Of a DNA stretch of 64,000 bases, positions 18,260 to 26,447 are shown piece after piece (position 1 is the stretch's first letter; each line of letters begins with the position of its first letter). Under the pieces are notes generated by a model. The model was not told the origin of the DNA. It searched no databases and saw only the letters and a program-made list of their open reading frames with translations. Both the position numbers and the translations under genes were made by a program. The DNA is taken from positions 1 through 64,000 of the forward strand of contig JAJTCJ010000022.1 of NCBI GenBank assembly GCA_021323165.1. Reading direction: 5' to 3'. This DNA comes from Bacteroidota bacterium. Lineage in GTDB: Bacteria > Bacteroidota > Bacteroidia > 2-12-FULL-35-15.

Positions 18260-20494
18260 ATGAAAAGATCTGTACTTCTATCTGTAATAATATTTTCTTT
18301 CAATATTATGTCCCTGAAAGCTCAGGTGCCGGACTGGACGTGGGCTGTAAATCAGGGCGGATCCGCTTCTGACGAAAACAGAGGTGTTGCAACCGATCGT
18401 GCAGGAAATATATTTACAACCGGTAATTTCCATAGCTCCTCTATATCTTTTGGTGCTTCAGTTCTTTCAAGTGCCGGTCAGAATGATGTATTTGTAGCCA
18501 AGTATGACGCTTCAGGAAATGCATTGTGGGGAGCAAGATCTGGTGGTACAGGTTATGATTTGGGAAAAGCTGTTGCAACTGATTCTGCAGGTAATGTTTA
18601 TGTGATCGGTAACTTTCAAAGTCCTTCTATTTCTTTTGGAGCATCTACATTAACTTCTGCTGGTGCTGAGGATATCTTTGTTGCCAAGCTAAATTCAGCT
18701 GGTGTAATTCAATATGAATTCAGACTAGGAAGTACGGGTTCTGATCAGGGATATGGTATTGTCACAGACGGAACAGGATATTTTTATATAACAGGTAGCT
18801 ATAATGGATCTATTAGTTTTGGAAGCACCACTTTGACTAGCATGGGTGGATCCGATGCTTTTGTTGCCAAATATAGTTTGTCAGGAACATTTCAATGGGC
18901 AAGAAGTGCAGGTGGTCCAAGCGCTGAGAGCCCTGGTGCAATCTGCCTTGATAACTCTGGAAACCCTATTTTTACAGGAATTTTTTATAGTTCGAATATT
19001 TATTTTGGGACGGTCATGGTCAGCAATTTAGGTGTAACCAATTATCAGTTATTTACCGCAAAATATGATTCTTCCGGGAATCTTCTATGGGCTAAGGCTT
19101 GCGGAGGAACTGCTTCAGAAGTTCCATACAGTATCACAACAGATCTGGATTCGAATGTATATGTGTCCGGCTACATGAGCAGCTCATTCACTTTTGGTAC
19201 TTCAACTCTAAATACCAATGGAGGTGCTGATATATTTATCGCAAAATATACTTCATCCGGCACCGAAGTCTGGGCAAAGAATTTTGGAGGTTCAGGAACT
19301 GAAGATGCATATGCTGTTAGAACAGATGAGAATAATGATGTTTATATTGCCGGAGATATTGGAAGTACGGGTATAAACTTTGGTTCAACAGTTTTAAATA
19401 CTACCGGAACCGGTAGAGACATTTTCATTGCAAAACTAACTTCTCAGGGTAACGAAATATGGGCAACAAGTGTAGGCGGAACTGCTCAGGAATATGCCTT
19501 TGCAATGAACATTGATCGTGGTGGAAGTGTAATAATAGCAGGGTCTTTTGCTAGTCCTTCCCTGACTTTCGGAACATCTGTAATTTATCCTGCCGCAACA
19601 TATGATGTGTATGTAGCAAAGATTTCAGCGCTTCTACCTCCTGATATTTGTATGGTAACTGTGGACAGCCTCTCCAATTATAACATGATCTATTGGGATA
19701 AAACTCCTTATCTGGGTGTCGATTCTTTTATCGTTTACCGGGAAACAACAATTAATACTTATAAAAGGATCGGTGCTGTTCATCATGATTCTCTAAGTAT
19801 GTTCATTGATACAGTTAGAACATTATATTTTCCAAATACAGGAAATCCTAACCAGGGAACTTACAAGTATAAATTGCAGATCCGTTCTATGACCGGTGAT
19901 TACGGAATGATGGGACCCTGGCATAAATCTATCTTCGTAAATCAAACCGGAGGAGTTTTTACTTTCAATGATTATTCTATTGAAGGTGTTACTGTTCCTG
20001 TTCCGCAGCTTAATCAGTATTTATTGCTGAGGGATGATAACAGTACAGGTAACTGGAATGTTCTAAGTGCAAATGCAAGCTCTCCAATGAACGATCCTGC
20101 CTTTGCATCTTTCCCGAATGCTAGATGGAGAGTTGAAACCGACTGGACAATAAATTGCGATGCGACCCGCGCTACGGTTAATACCACACGTTCCAATATT
20201 AAAGGAGCAGGGCTCTCTGTAGGAATAGAAAAAGAAACTCTGAATATTGATTTTGCTGTTTTTCCTAATCCGGCTGATGAGAATGTTATAATCGAGGTTC
20301 CTCCTCAATCTTCTAAATGTCTGATCAAAATGTATGATCAGTTAGGAAAAAGTGTAACCGAAGAAATTCTTATTGGTCCTTCAACAATGAAAACGAGCTA
20401 TAAGCTGGATCTTTCAGGGTGTGACAAAGGTATTTATACTATAACTCTTGAGAACGAAAAGGGTAGATCTTACAGGAAATTAGTCCGCAATTAG
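18260..20494 (+). CDS. T9SS-secreted SBBP beta-propeller repeat protein
   Basis: The 744-aa product has a signal peptide (ending LKAQ), then about eight SBBP-type propeller repeats of roughly 50-60 residues (pattern D..GNIYVTGNF....SFG...L...G..D.FVAKY...G...WA), covering about residues 25-460. The shared Fn3-like module follows (ICMVTVDSLS to RATVNTTRSNIK, about 463-648), then a type A sorting domain (VFPNPADENVIIEV ... GIYTITLEN ... YRKLVRN). The propeller is probably an interaction surface; no catalytic motif is visible. The gene ends in a strong terminator that overlaps the promoter of the next gene. Confidence 0.88.
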   Translation: MKRSVLLSVIIFSFNIMSLKAQVPDWTWAVNQGGSASDENRGVATDRAGNIFTTGNFHSSSISFGASVLSSAGQNDVFVAKYDASGNALWGARSGGTGYDLGKAVATDSAGNVYVIGNFQSPSISFGASTLTSAGAEDIFVAKLNSAGVIQYEFRLGSTGSDQGYGIVTDGTGYFYITGSYNGSISFGSTTLTSMGGSDAFVAKYSLSGTFQWARSAGGPSAESPGAICLDNSGNPIFTGIFYSSNIYFGTVMVSNLGVTNYQLFTAKYDSSGNLLWAKACGGTASEVPYSITTDLDSNVYVSGYMSSSFTFGTSTLNTNGGADIFIAKYTSSGTEVWAKNFGGSGTEDAYAVRTDENNDVYIAGDIGSTGINFGSTVLNTTGTGRDIFIAKLTSQGNEIWATSVGGTAQEYAFAMNIDRGGSVIIAGSFASPSLTFGTSVIYPAATYDVYVAKISALLPPDICMVTVDSLSNYNMIYWDKTPYLGVDSFIVYRETTINTYKRIGAVHHDSLSMFIDTVRTLYFPNTGNPNQGTYKYKLQIRSMTGDYGMMGPWHKSIFVNQTGGVFTFNDYSIEGVTVPVPQLNQYLLLRDDNSTGNWNVLSANASSPMNDPAFASFPNARWRVETDWTINCDATRATVNTTRSNIKGAGLSVGIEKETLNIDFAVFPNPADENVIIEVPPQSSKCLIKMYDQLGKSVTEEILIGPSTMKTSYKLDLSGCDKGIYTITLENEKGRSYRKLVRN

Positions 20495-20519
20495 CCGTTC
20501 TATTCCGACCGAATATGTT

Positions 20520-20557
20520 AAATTTGCCTGAACCCAAAGTTCAGGCAAATTTTTTTT
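20520..20557 (+). terminator. Terminator of the SBBP gene overlapping the next promoter
   Basis: A 14-bp perfect stem (AAATTTGCCTGAAC/GTTCAGGCAAATTT) with a 5-base loop is followed by T7. The -7 box TAAATTTG (20519-20526) lies in the left arm, and the start codon of the next gene begins one base past the T run. Confidence 0.85.
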
Positions 20558-20558
20558 C

Positions 20559-23500
20559 ATGAGGTTTTCTAAAATCTTTTTTTTCATTTCTTTCATTCTG
20601 TTTTTTCAGATCTCCTTCCTGAATGCCCAACAGTATAATTTCAAGAACTATTCTGCAAAGAATGGTCTGGCAAATTCTATTATCAATAACATATTTCAGG
20701 ATAGCCGCGGTTATATGTGGTTTGGAACCCAAGGCGGAGGTGTCAGCCGTTTCAATGGTAAAACATTCAGCAGCTTTACTAAGGCTGACGGACTTATTGC
20801 CAATGATGTTACATACATAACTGAAGACAGGACAGGAAATATCTGGATCGCGACCTCAGAAGGTGTATCCATGTATGATGGACTGGTGTTTAAGAATTTC
20901 AGCTCTAAGGAAGGCCTTTCAGAAGGTGTTGTTTACTGGATCTATGTTGATACCAATAATAATATTTGGTTCGCGATAAAAAAAGGCGGACTGAATAAAT
21001 ATGATTGGAAAAGCTTTACATCCTATACCCAAAAAGATGGTTTGCCTGCTGATAATGTTTTCTGTATTGTTGAGGATAAGAACAAAGATCTTTGGCTTGG
21101 CCTGTCAAATGGAATAGCAAGATTTGATGGTACCCGCTTTATCAATTACGACAAGATAGATGTAGTAAAAGATAAAACTTTTTTCGCTGCGTGTATTGAT
21201 TCAAAAGGAGCGATTTGGTTTGGAGGTACAAGCGGCAATGGGGTAGTTCGTTACAAGAACAGCCGTTTTGAGGCGATACGCTTGCCTGATGAAGTTAAAG
21301 ACGATTTTATCGGAAGTATTACTGAAGACAATAAAGGAAACCTCTGGTTCGCAACAGATCATGGTGTATTAAAATATGAGAATAAGAGTTTTCATTTATT
21401 CACCGAAAAGCAGGGCTTGTCGTCTAACGGAGTTTTATCAGTAAATAAAGATTACGAAGGAAATATCTGGATAGGAACACAAGGGGGAGGAGTGAATGTT
21501 TTTAATAATGAATCCTTTGTTAATTATACAGACAAGGATGGTTTGCCCAGCAAGTTCGTGAGTTCAATTTGTTCCACTGCTGATGGAAATTATATTGTGG
21601 GAACTTCAGGTTCCGGATTAAGCACACTCGATAGGATAACTAATACTTTCAAGCCGATCACAGGAGTTCCTGAAATTGACCAGATAAATATTTTTTCAGT
21701 AACTGAAGATAAAAAAGGACAGCTTTGGGTAGGAGCCCAGGAAGGAGTGTTTGTTTTAAAGAAAGTGAATGGGGTTTATAAACTTCTCAAAGAATATAAG
21801 AAGAAAGATAACATCGATCTGCTTGCAGCACTTAAGATCGTAGAAGGTGAAAATGGTGAAATGTGGGTTGCATCTTATGGTTCTGGGGTTTTCTGTATAA
21901 AGGACGATAAGGTTACATTGTACAACAAGACTGATGGATTTATTTCGAATAATATTTTCACGATCTATAAAGATTCACGATCTAATATCTGGATTGGAAC
22001 AAAAGATGAGGGCTTGATCAAATTCGATGGTAAAGATTTCACAAACTATTCGGTCAAGGATGGCCTCTTAGATAAAGCGATATGGTCAATCACAGAAGAT
22101 GATAAAGGAAATATTTTTTTGGGAACAGGTGAAAGCGGAGTTTTTCTCTTTGATGGCAAAAACTTCCGAAACTATTCATCAACCTCCGGATTATGTTCCA
22201 ATTACATTGCAGTTCTGCAATGGGATAATATTGATAAGAACTTATGGGTAGGTACAGAAAAGGGAATCAATAAAATTAAGTTCAAAAAAGATCACGCAAT
22301 AGAATCTTTAAGATATTATGGAGATCAGGAGGGGTTTAAAGGAATAGAGGTAAACCAGAATGCGAACCTGATGGATAAACAGGGATTGCTTTGGTTTGGT
22401 TGCAATAATGGATTATCCCGCTATGATCGTAAATATGATTTTCCGAATACTACACCCCCTAAATTACAGCTCACAAGTATTCTTTTGGCTTATCAGAATG
22501 TGGATTGGAAATTATATGCAGATTCAGTCGATAAGAATAAACTTCCTTTAAATCTTGAACTGTCACATAAGAACAATAACCTCACTTTCAACTTTCAGGC
22601 CTTCACAATTAATAACGTGAAATATACTTTCATTCTTGAAGGGCAGGATGACGAGTGGTCGCCTTTGTCGGAAAAACCCGAAGCTGTATTTACAAATATT
22701 AATCCCGGGAAGAACTACACCTTCAGAGTGAGAGCAGTGAATTCGAATGGTGTATGGAGCAAAGAAACCGCGGCATTTACATTTGCTATTGCTCCGCCAT
22801 GGTGGAAGACATGGTGGTTCTATACTATTGTAATTTCTTTGATCGTTTTGAGTATCTATAGTTTTATTAATTATAGGACAGCTCAACTTGCCAAAGAGAA
22901 GAAGGTCCTCGAAGAAAAAGTAACCGAGCGCACCATAGAGTTAAGAGCAGCTAATGATCAGCTTTCCGTGGCTTTTCAGGACATCAAGGACAGTATTAAT
23001 TATGCGAAGAAAATACAGGATGCTATTCTTCCATTGGAGGAAGAGATAACAAAAGCCCTTCCTCATTCTTTTGTTTTGTTCAAACCACGCGATGTGGTGA
23101 GCGGGGATTTTTACTGGTTCAATAAAAAAGACGATAAGATCTTTATTGCGGCTGTTGATTGTACCGGCCACGGTGTTCCCGGAGCATTTATGAGTATGAT
23201 CGGAAGTTCCCTTCTGAATGAGATCATCAGTAAAAAAGGTCCGCATGATGCTGCTAGTGTTCTTAAAAAACTGCATCAGGGAGTCCGTAAATCATTGAAG
23301 CAGGACAGAGATAGTTATGAATCAAAGGATGGGATGGATCTCGCGCTGGCTGTCCTTGATACTACAACAAATACCTTGCAGTATAGTGGAGCAAAACGTC
23401 CAATGCTGCATTACAACGGGGAATTTTTTGAAGAGATAAAAGCGGATAAACAATCTATTGGCGGACTTGAGATGGAGGACAATTATACTTTCACAAATCA

Positions 23501-23735
23501 TAATTTCGAACTGAAGAAAGGAGATACTTTTTATCTTTTTACAGATGGATATGTAGATCAGTTTGGAGGGGAACGTGAAAAGAAATATTCTACCAAGCGC
23601 TTCAAGGAAACTCTTGCCGGAATACAGCAGCTTTCAATGAAAGAACAGCAAAAAGAGCTGGATGAGGCTATTGAAAAATGGAAATCAGGAATAGAGCAGA
23701 TCGATGATATTCTAGTTATCGGTTTCCGGTTTTGA
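20559..23735 (+). CDS. Sensor protein: two-component-regulator propeller, Y_Y_Y domain, TM helix, SpoIIE/PP2C phosphatase
   Basis: The 1058-aa protein has a signal peptide (ending FLNAQ). Residues about 25-630 form a periplasmic beta-propeller with repeats such as 'GNIWIGTQGGG' and 'FTxxDGLxxNxV', as in hybrid two-component systems. A Y_Y_Y domain follows (about 655-745), then one TM helix (around 748-775, after WWKTWWFY), a coiled coil (about 780-815), and a cytosolic PP2C/SpoIIE phosphatase. Metal-site blocks in the phosphatase include GDFYWF, AVDCTGHGVPGAFMSMIG, DGMDLALAVLD, FLFTDGYVDQFGGE and the terminal DDILVIGFRF. It probably dephosphorylates an anti-anti-sigma-type partner or another Ser/Thr target in response to a periplasmic signal. 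No partner gene is adjacent. The start is fixed by the signal peptide. Confidence 0.92.
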   Translation: MRFSKIFFFISFILFFQISFLNAQQYNFKNYSAKNGLANSIINNIFQDSRGYMWFGTQGGGVSRFNGKTFSSFTKADGLIANDVTYITEDRTGNIWIATSEGVSMYDGLVFKNFSSKEGLSEGVVYWIYVDTNNNIWFAIKKGGLNKYDWKSFTSYTQKDGLPADNVFCIVEDKNKDLWLGLSNGIARFDGTRFINYDKIDVVKDKTFFAACIDSKGAIWFGGTSGNGVVRYKNSRFEAIRLPDEVKDDFIGSITEDNKGNLWFATDHGVLKYENKSFHLFTEKQGLSSNGVLSVNKDYEGNIWIGTQGGGVNVFNNESFVNYTDKDGLPSKFVSSICSTADGNYIVGTSGSGLSTLDRITNTFKPITGVPEIDQINIFSVTEDKKGQLWVGAQEGVFVLKKVNGVYKLLKEYKKKDNIDLLAALKIVEGENGEMWVASYGSGVFCIKDDKVTLYNKTDGFISNNIFTIYKDSRSNIWIGTKDEGLIKFDGKDFTNYSVKDGLLDKAIWSITEDDKGNIFLGTGESGVFLFDGKNFRNYSSTSGLCSNYIAVLQWDNIDKNLWVGTEKGINKIKFKKDHAIESLRYYGDQEGFKGIEVNQNANLMDKQGLLWFGCNNGLSRYDRKYDFPNTTPPKLQLTSILLAYQNVDWKLYADSVDKNKLPLNLELSHKNNNLTFNFQAFTINNVKYTFILEGQDDEWSPLSEKPEAVFTNINPGKNYTFRVRAVNSNGVWSKETAAFTFAIAPPWWKTWWFYTIVISLIVLSIYSFINYRTAQLAKEKKVLEEKVTERTIELRAANDQLSVAFQDIKDSINYAKKIQDAILPLEEEITKALPHSFVLFKPRDVVSGDFYWFNKKDDKIFIAAVDCTGHGVPGAFMSMIGSSLLNEIISKKGPHDAASVLKKLHQGVRKSLKQDRDSYESKDGMDLALAVLDTTTNTLQYSGAKRPMLHYNGEFFEEIKADKQSIGGLEMEDNYTFTNHNFELKKGDTFYLFTDGYVDQFGGEREKKYSTKRFKETLAGIQQLSMKEQQKELDEAIEKWKSGIEQIDDILVIGFRF

Positions 23736-23886
23736 TTTTTAAACACGGAGGAGCAGAGGTAAGGGAATTTCACTGAGAAAGAATGCTTCATTTCAGAAAG
23801 TTATCTAAAGCAGTTTGTCATCCCGAGCTTGCCCGAGTGATCTTATTCTGTGTGCGAGGTTAACGAATGACAATCGTTGTCCACCT

Positions 23887-23918
23887 TTGAGAAAAATCAT
23901 TAATTTTTAGTAATTTCG
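23887..23918 (+). promoter_or_regulatory. Probable aspS promoter
   Basis: TTG (23887-23889), 21 bases, then TAATTTCG (23911-23918), one base off TAnnTTTG. It lies 67 bases before the aspS start. Confidence 0.45.
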
Positions 23919-23985
23919 CTACCTCGATTTTAGGATTCTCCAATTCTCTAAATCAACAAATCACCAATTCAAAAATTTTAAATAT

Positions 23986-25746
23986 ATGTTACGATCACAC
24001 ACTTGCGGGGAATTAAGAATCACACATGTAGGACAAGTTGTTACTGTCAGCGGTTGGGTTCAGGGAATAAGAGATAAGGGGTCCTTATTATGGATCGATC
24101 TTCGTGACCGTTACGGCATTACTCAGGTAACTATAGAAACAGAAAATGCTTCTAAGGAATTAGTGGATATTGCGCGTTCATTAGGACGTGAATTTGTAAT
24201 TAGTGTAACCGGTAAAGTAGCTGAACGTTATTCTAAATCGGATAAAATAGCGACAGGCGATATCGAGATCACTCCTGAAAAGATCGCAATTTTGAATTCA
24301 GCGATAACTCCGCCTTTTACAATTGAAGATGATACTGACGGTGGTGATGATATCCGAATGAAATACCGTTACCTGGATCTGAGGAGAAATTCTGTTCGTA
24401 AGAATTTGGAATTACGTCATCGCATGGCAATTGAAACGAGATTGTATCTTGATAAATTAAATTTTCTTGAAGTTGAAACTCCTGTGTTGATCAAATCTAC
24501 TCCGGAAGGTGCACGCGATTTTGTTGTGCCGTCCAGAATGAACCAGGGAGAATTTTATGCATTGCCTCAGTCGCCACAAACATTCAAGCAATTATTGATG
24601 GTAGGTGGTTTCGACCGTTATTACCAGATCGTAAAATGTTTCAGGGATGAAGATCTTCGTGCTGATCGTCAGCCAGAATTCACTCAGATCGACTGTGAAA
24701 TGGCTTTTGTAGAGCAGGAAGATATTTTAAATACGTTCGAAGGATTAGTTCGTCATTTATTTAAATCAGTTAAGAATGTTGATATTCCTGAGCTTACAAG
24801 AATGACTTATGCTGACGCGATGAAATATTACGGGAATGATAAACCGGATATTCGTTTCGAAATGAAGTTTGTTGAGCTGAATGATGTTGTGAAAGGAAAA
24901 GAATTCAAAGTGTTTAATGATGCCGGACTTGTAGTTGGTATCTGTGCAAAAGGAGCTGCTGAGTATACACGTAAGCAGTTAGATGAATTAACTGAGTTTG
25001 TGAAACGTCCGCAGATAGGAGCTACCGGACTTGTATATGCACGTTACAATGCTGACGGAACAATTAAATCTTCAGTAGATAAATTTTACAACGAAGAGGA
25101 ATTAAAGAAATGGGCTCTTGCATTCAATGCACAACCCGGAGATCTGATGCTGCTTTTAGCCGGTGATGAAAATAAAACACGCAAAGCATTATCGGAATTA
25201 CGTCTTGAAATGGGAACACGTTTAGGGTTACGCGATAAGAATAAATTTGCCTGTCATTGGGTGATCGACTTTCCATTATTGGAATACAATGAGGAATCGA
25301 ACCGCTGGCATGCAATGCATCATCCATTCACATCACCTAAGCCTGAAGATATAGCGTTATTGGAAACAGATCCTGGTAAAGTACGGGCAAATGCGTATGA
25401 TATGGTGATCAATGGAGTAGAGGTAGGCGGAGGTTCCATAAGGATCTTCAATAAAGAATTGCAGGCCAAAATGTTTGGATTACTTGGCTTTACAAAAGAA
25501 GATGCTCAATCACAATTCGGATTTCTGATGAATGCATTTGAATTCGGTGCGCCTCCGCATGGCGGGATAGCATTCGGCTTCGATCGCCTATGTTCATTAT
25601 TTGGAGGTGCTGAGGTGATCCGTGATTTTATTGCTTTCCCAAAGAATAATTCCGGCAGAGATGTTATGATCGACTCCCCGTCTCCGATAGCGAAAGAGCA
25701 ATTGGATGAGCTGGGTGTGGCTTTGCAAATACCTGCCGTGAAATAA
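23986..25746 (+). CDS. aspS: Aspartyl-tRNA synthetase
   Basis: At 586 aa this is full length for the bacterial-type AspRS. It has an N-terminal anticodon-binding OB fold (residues 1-105, [24 protein letters not shown]), a class II catalytic core with motif 2 ([18 protein letters not shown]), the bacterial GAD insertion (about 290-410), and motif 3 ([10 protein letters not shown]). It charges tRNA-Asp in the cytosol. I cannot tell from sequence whether it is discriminating. The last codon is 18 bases from the bidirectional terminator shared with the convergent lipoprotein gene. Confidence 0.97.
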   Translation: MLRSHTCGELRITHVGQVVTVSGWVQGIRDKGSLLWIDLRDRYGITQVTIETENASKELVDIARSLGREFVISVTGKVAERYSKSDKIATGDIEITPEKIAILNSAITPPFTIEDDTDGGDDIRMKYRYLDLRRNSVRKNLELRHRMAIETRLYLDKLNFLEVETPVLIKSTPEGARDFVVPSRMNQGEFYALPQSPQTFKQLLMVGGFDRYYQIVKCFRDEDLRADRQPEFTQIDCEMAFVEQEDILNTFEGLVRHLFKSVKNVDIPELTRMTYADAMKYYGNDKPDIRFEMKFVELNDVVKGKEFKVFNDAGLVVGICAKGAAEYTRKQLDELTEFVKRPQIGATGLVYARYNADGTIKSSVDKFYNEEELKKWALAFNAQPGDLMLLLAGDENKTRKALSELRLEMGTRLGLRDKNKFACHWVIDFPLLEYNEESNRWHAMHHPFTSPKPEDIALLETDPGKVRANAYDMVINGVEVGGGSIRIFNKELQAKMFGLLGFTKEDAQSQFGFLMNAFEFGAPPHGGIAFGFDRLCSLFGGAEVIRDFIAFPKNNSGRDVMIDSPSPIAKEQLDELGVALQIPAVK

Positions 25747-25760
25747 GTTCAGTTTAGATA

Positions 25761-26357
25761 TTAAAAAAAGCTTCCTGAACAGGAAGCTTTTTTATTTTGC
25801 AGGAGCTGTATTTGCTGTATCATGATTGCTTCCTGAAGAAGATGCTTCAGATTCCGGCAGTTCATATTCATGTCAGGTTGGAATTCTTCTTTTTTATCAG
25901 CGCGTGTCCATGTAAGGATTTGATAAAATGCATAAGGCGTTTCTATAACTCCCATCCTGTAATAAACTTCTATTCCGTCCACACTTCCGGTAATTTCGCT
26001 TACTAATGCCTCATGACCGTCAATCTTCTCCTTTTGAGGAGGACTTACCTTTCCATTCTTTATCGTTTCATGAAATGGCTGAGAAGCAATATTCTTGAAG
26101 TAAAGATTTATATCATAATCGAGATCGTAGCTCTCCATCGTTTTCTTGCGCTCATCGATCACAAAAGCATAAATATCCTTATCAGTATTCTGGTATTGAA
26201 ATGAAGCATCTGCATGAAGGTCTACACAAGGCTGAAGGTAGTCGGGGATAGAGATCGCATACCGGTCATTTACTTTCACTTCTTTGAAAGCAGTTTCCTT
26301 TTTGCACGAAGAGATCATTGAGAGTAATGCAACTGAAAGTAATAATTTCCTGATCAT
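25761..26357 (-). CDS. Hypothetical lipoprotein with a probably frameshifted C-terminus
   Basis: I chose the ATG at 26357 (11th codon of the track ORF) because it gives a lipoprotein signal peptide with lipobox MISSC. The body (about 165 residues) has a 'YAISIPDYLQPC' N-terminal part and resembles small Bacteroidota lipoproteins of unknown function. The track ORF ends by reading straight through the terminator hairpin (tail KKASCSGSFF). In the -1 frame there is instead a hydrophilic tail ELPESEASSSGSNHDTANTAPAK that stops at 25792-25794, exactly before the hairpin. This suggests that one base is missing near 25860-25880, either in the genome or in the sequence. The gene converges on aspS. Confidence 0.65.
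   Translation of the reverse strand: MIRKLLLSVALLSMISSCKKETAFKEVKVNDRYAISIPDYLQPCVDLHADASFQYQNTDKDIYAFVIDERKKTMESYDLDYDINLYFKNIASQPFHETIKNGKVSPPQKEKIDGHEALVSEITGSVDGIEVYYRMGVIETPYAFYQILTWTRADKKEEFQPDMNMNCRNLKHLLQEAIMIQQIQLLQNKKASCSGSFF
25764..25793. terminator. Bidirectional terminator between aspS and the lipoprotein gene
   Basis: AAAAAAGCTTCCTG/CAGGAAGCTTTTTT is a near-perfect palindrome with A and T runs on either side. It can stop both convergent transcripts. Confidence 0.88.
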
Positions 26358-26447
26358 TCCGGTATTTTTAGCCTTAGCAAAGTACATAAAAATAATTCAT
26401 AAAAAAAATATGATCGTGGAGTTTTAATAAAATAATAAAGTTTCCGG

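Noticed and set aside
23736-23985. T-box or other riboswitch upstream of aspS
   Set aside because: No T-box sequence or long structured leader; the region holds a repeat and an ordinary promoter.
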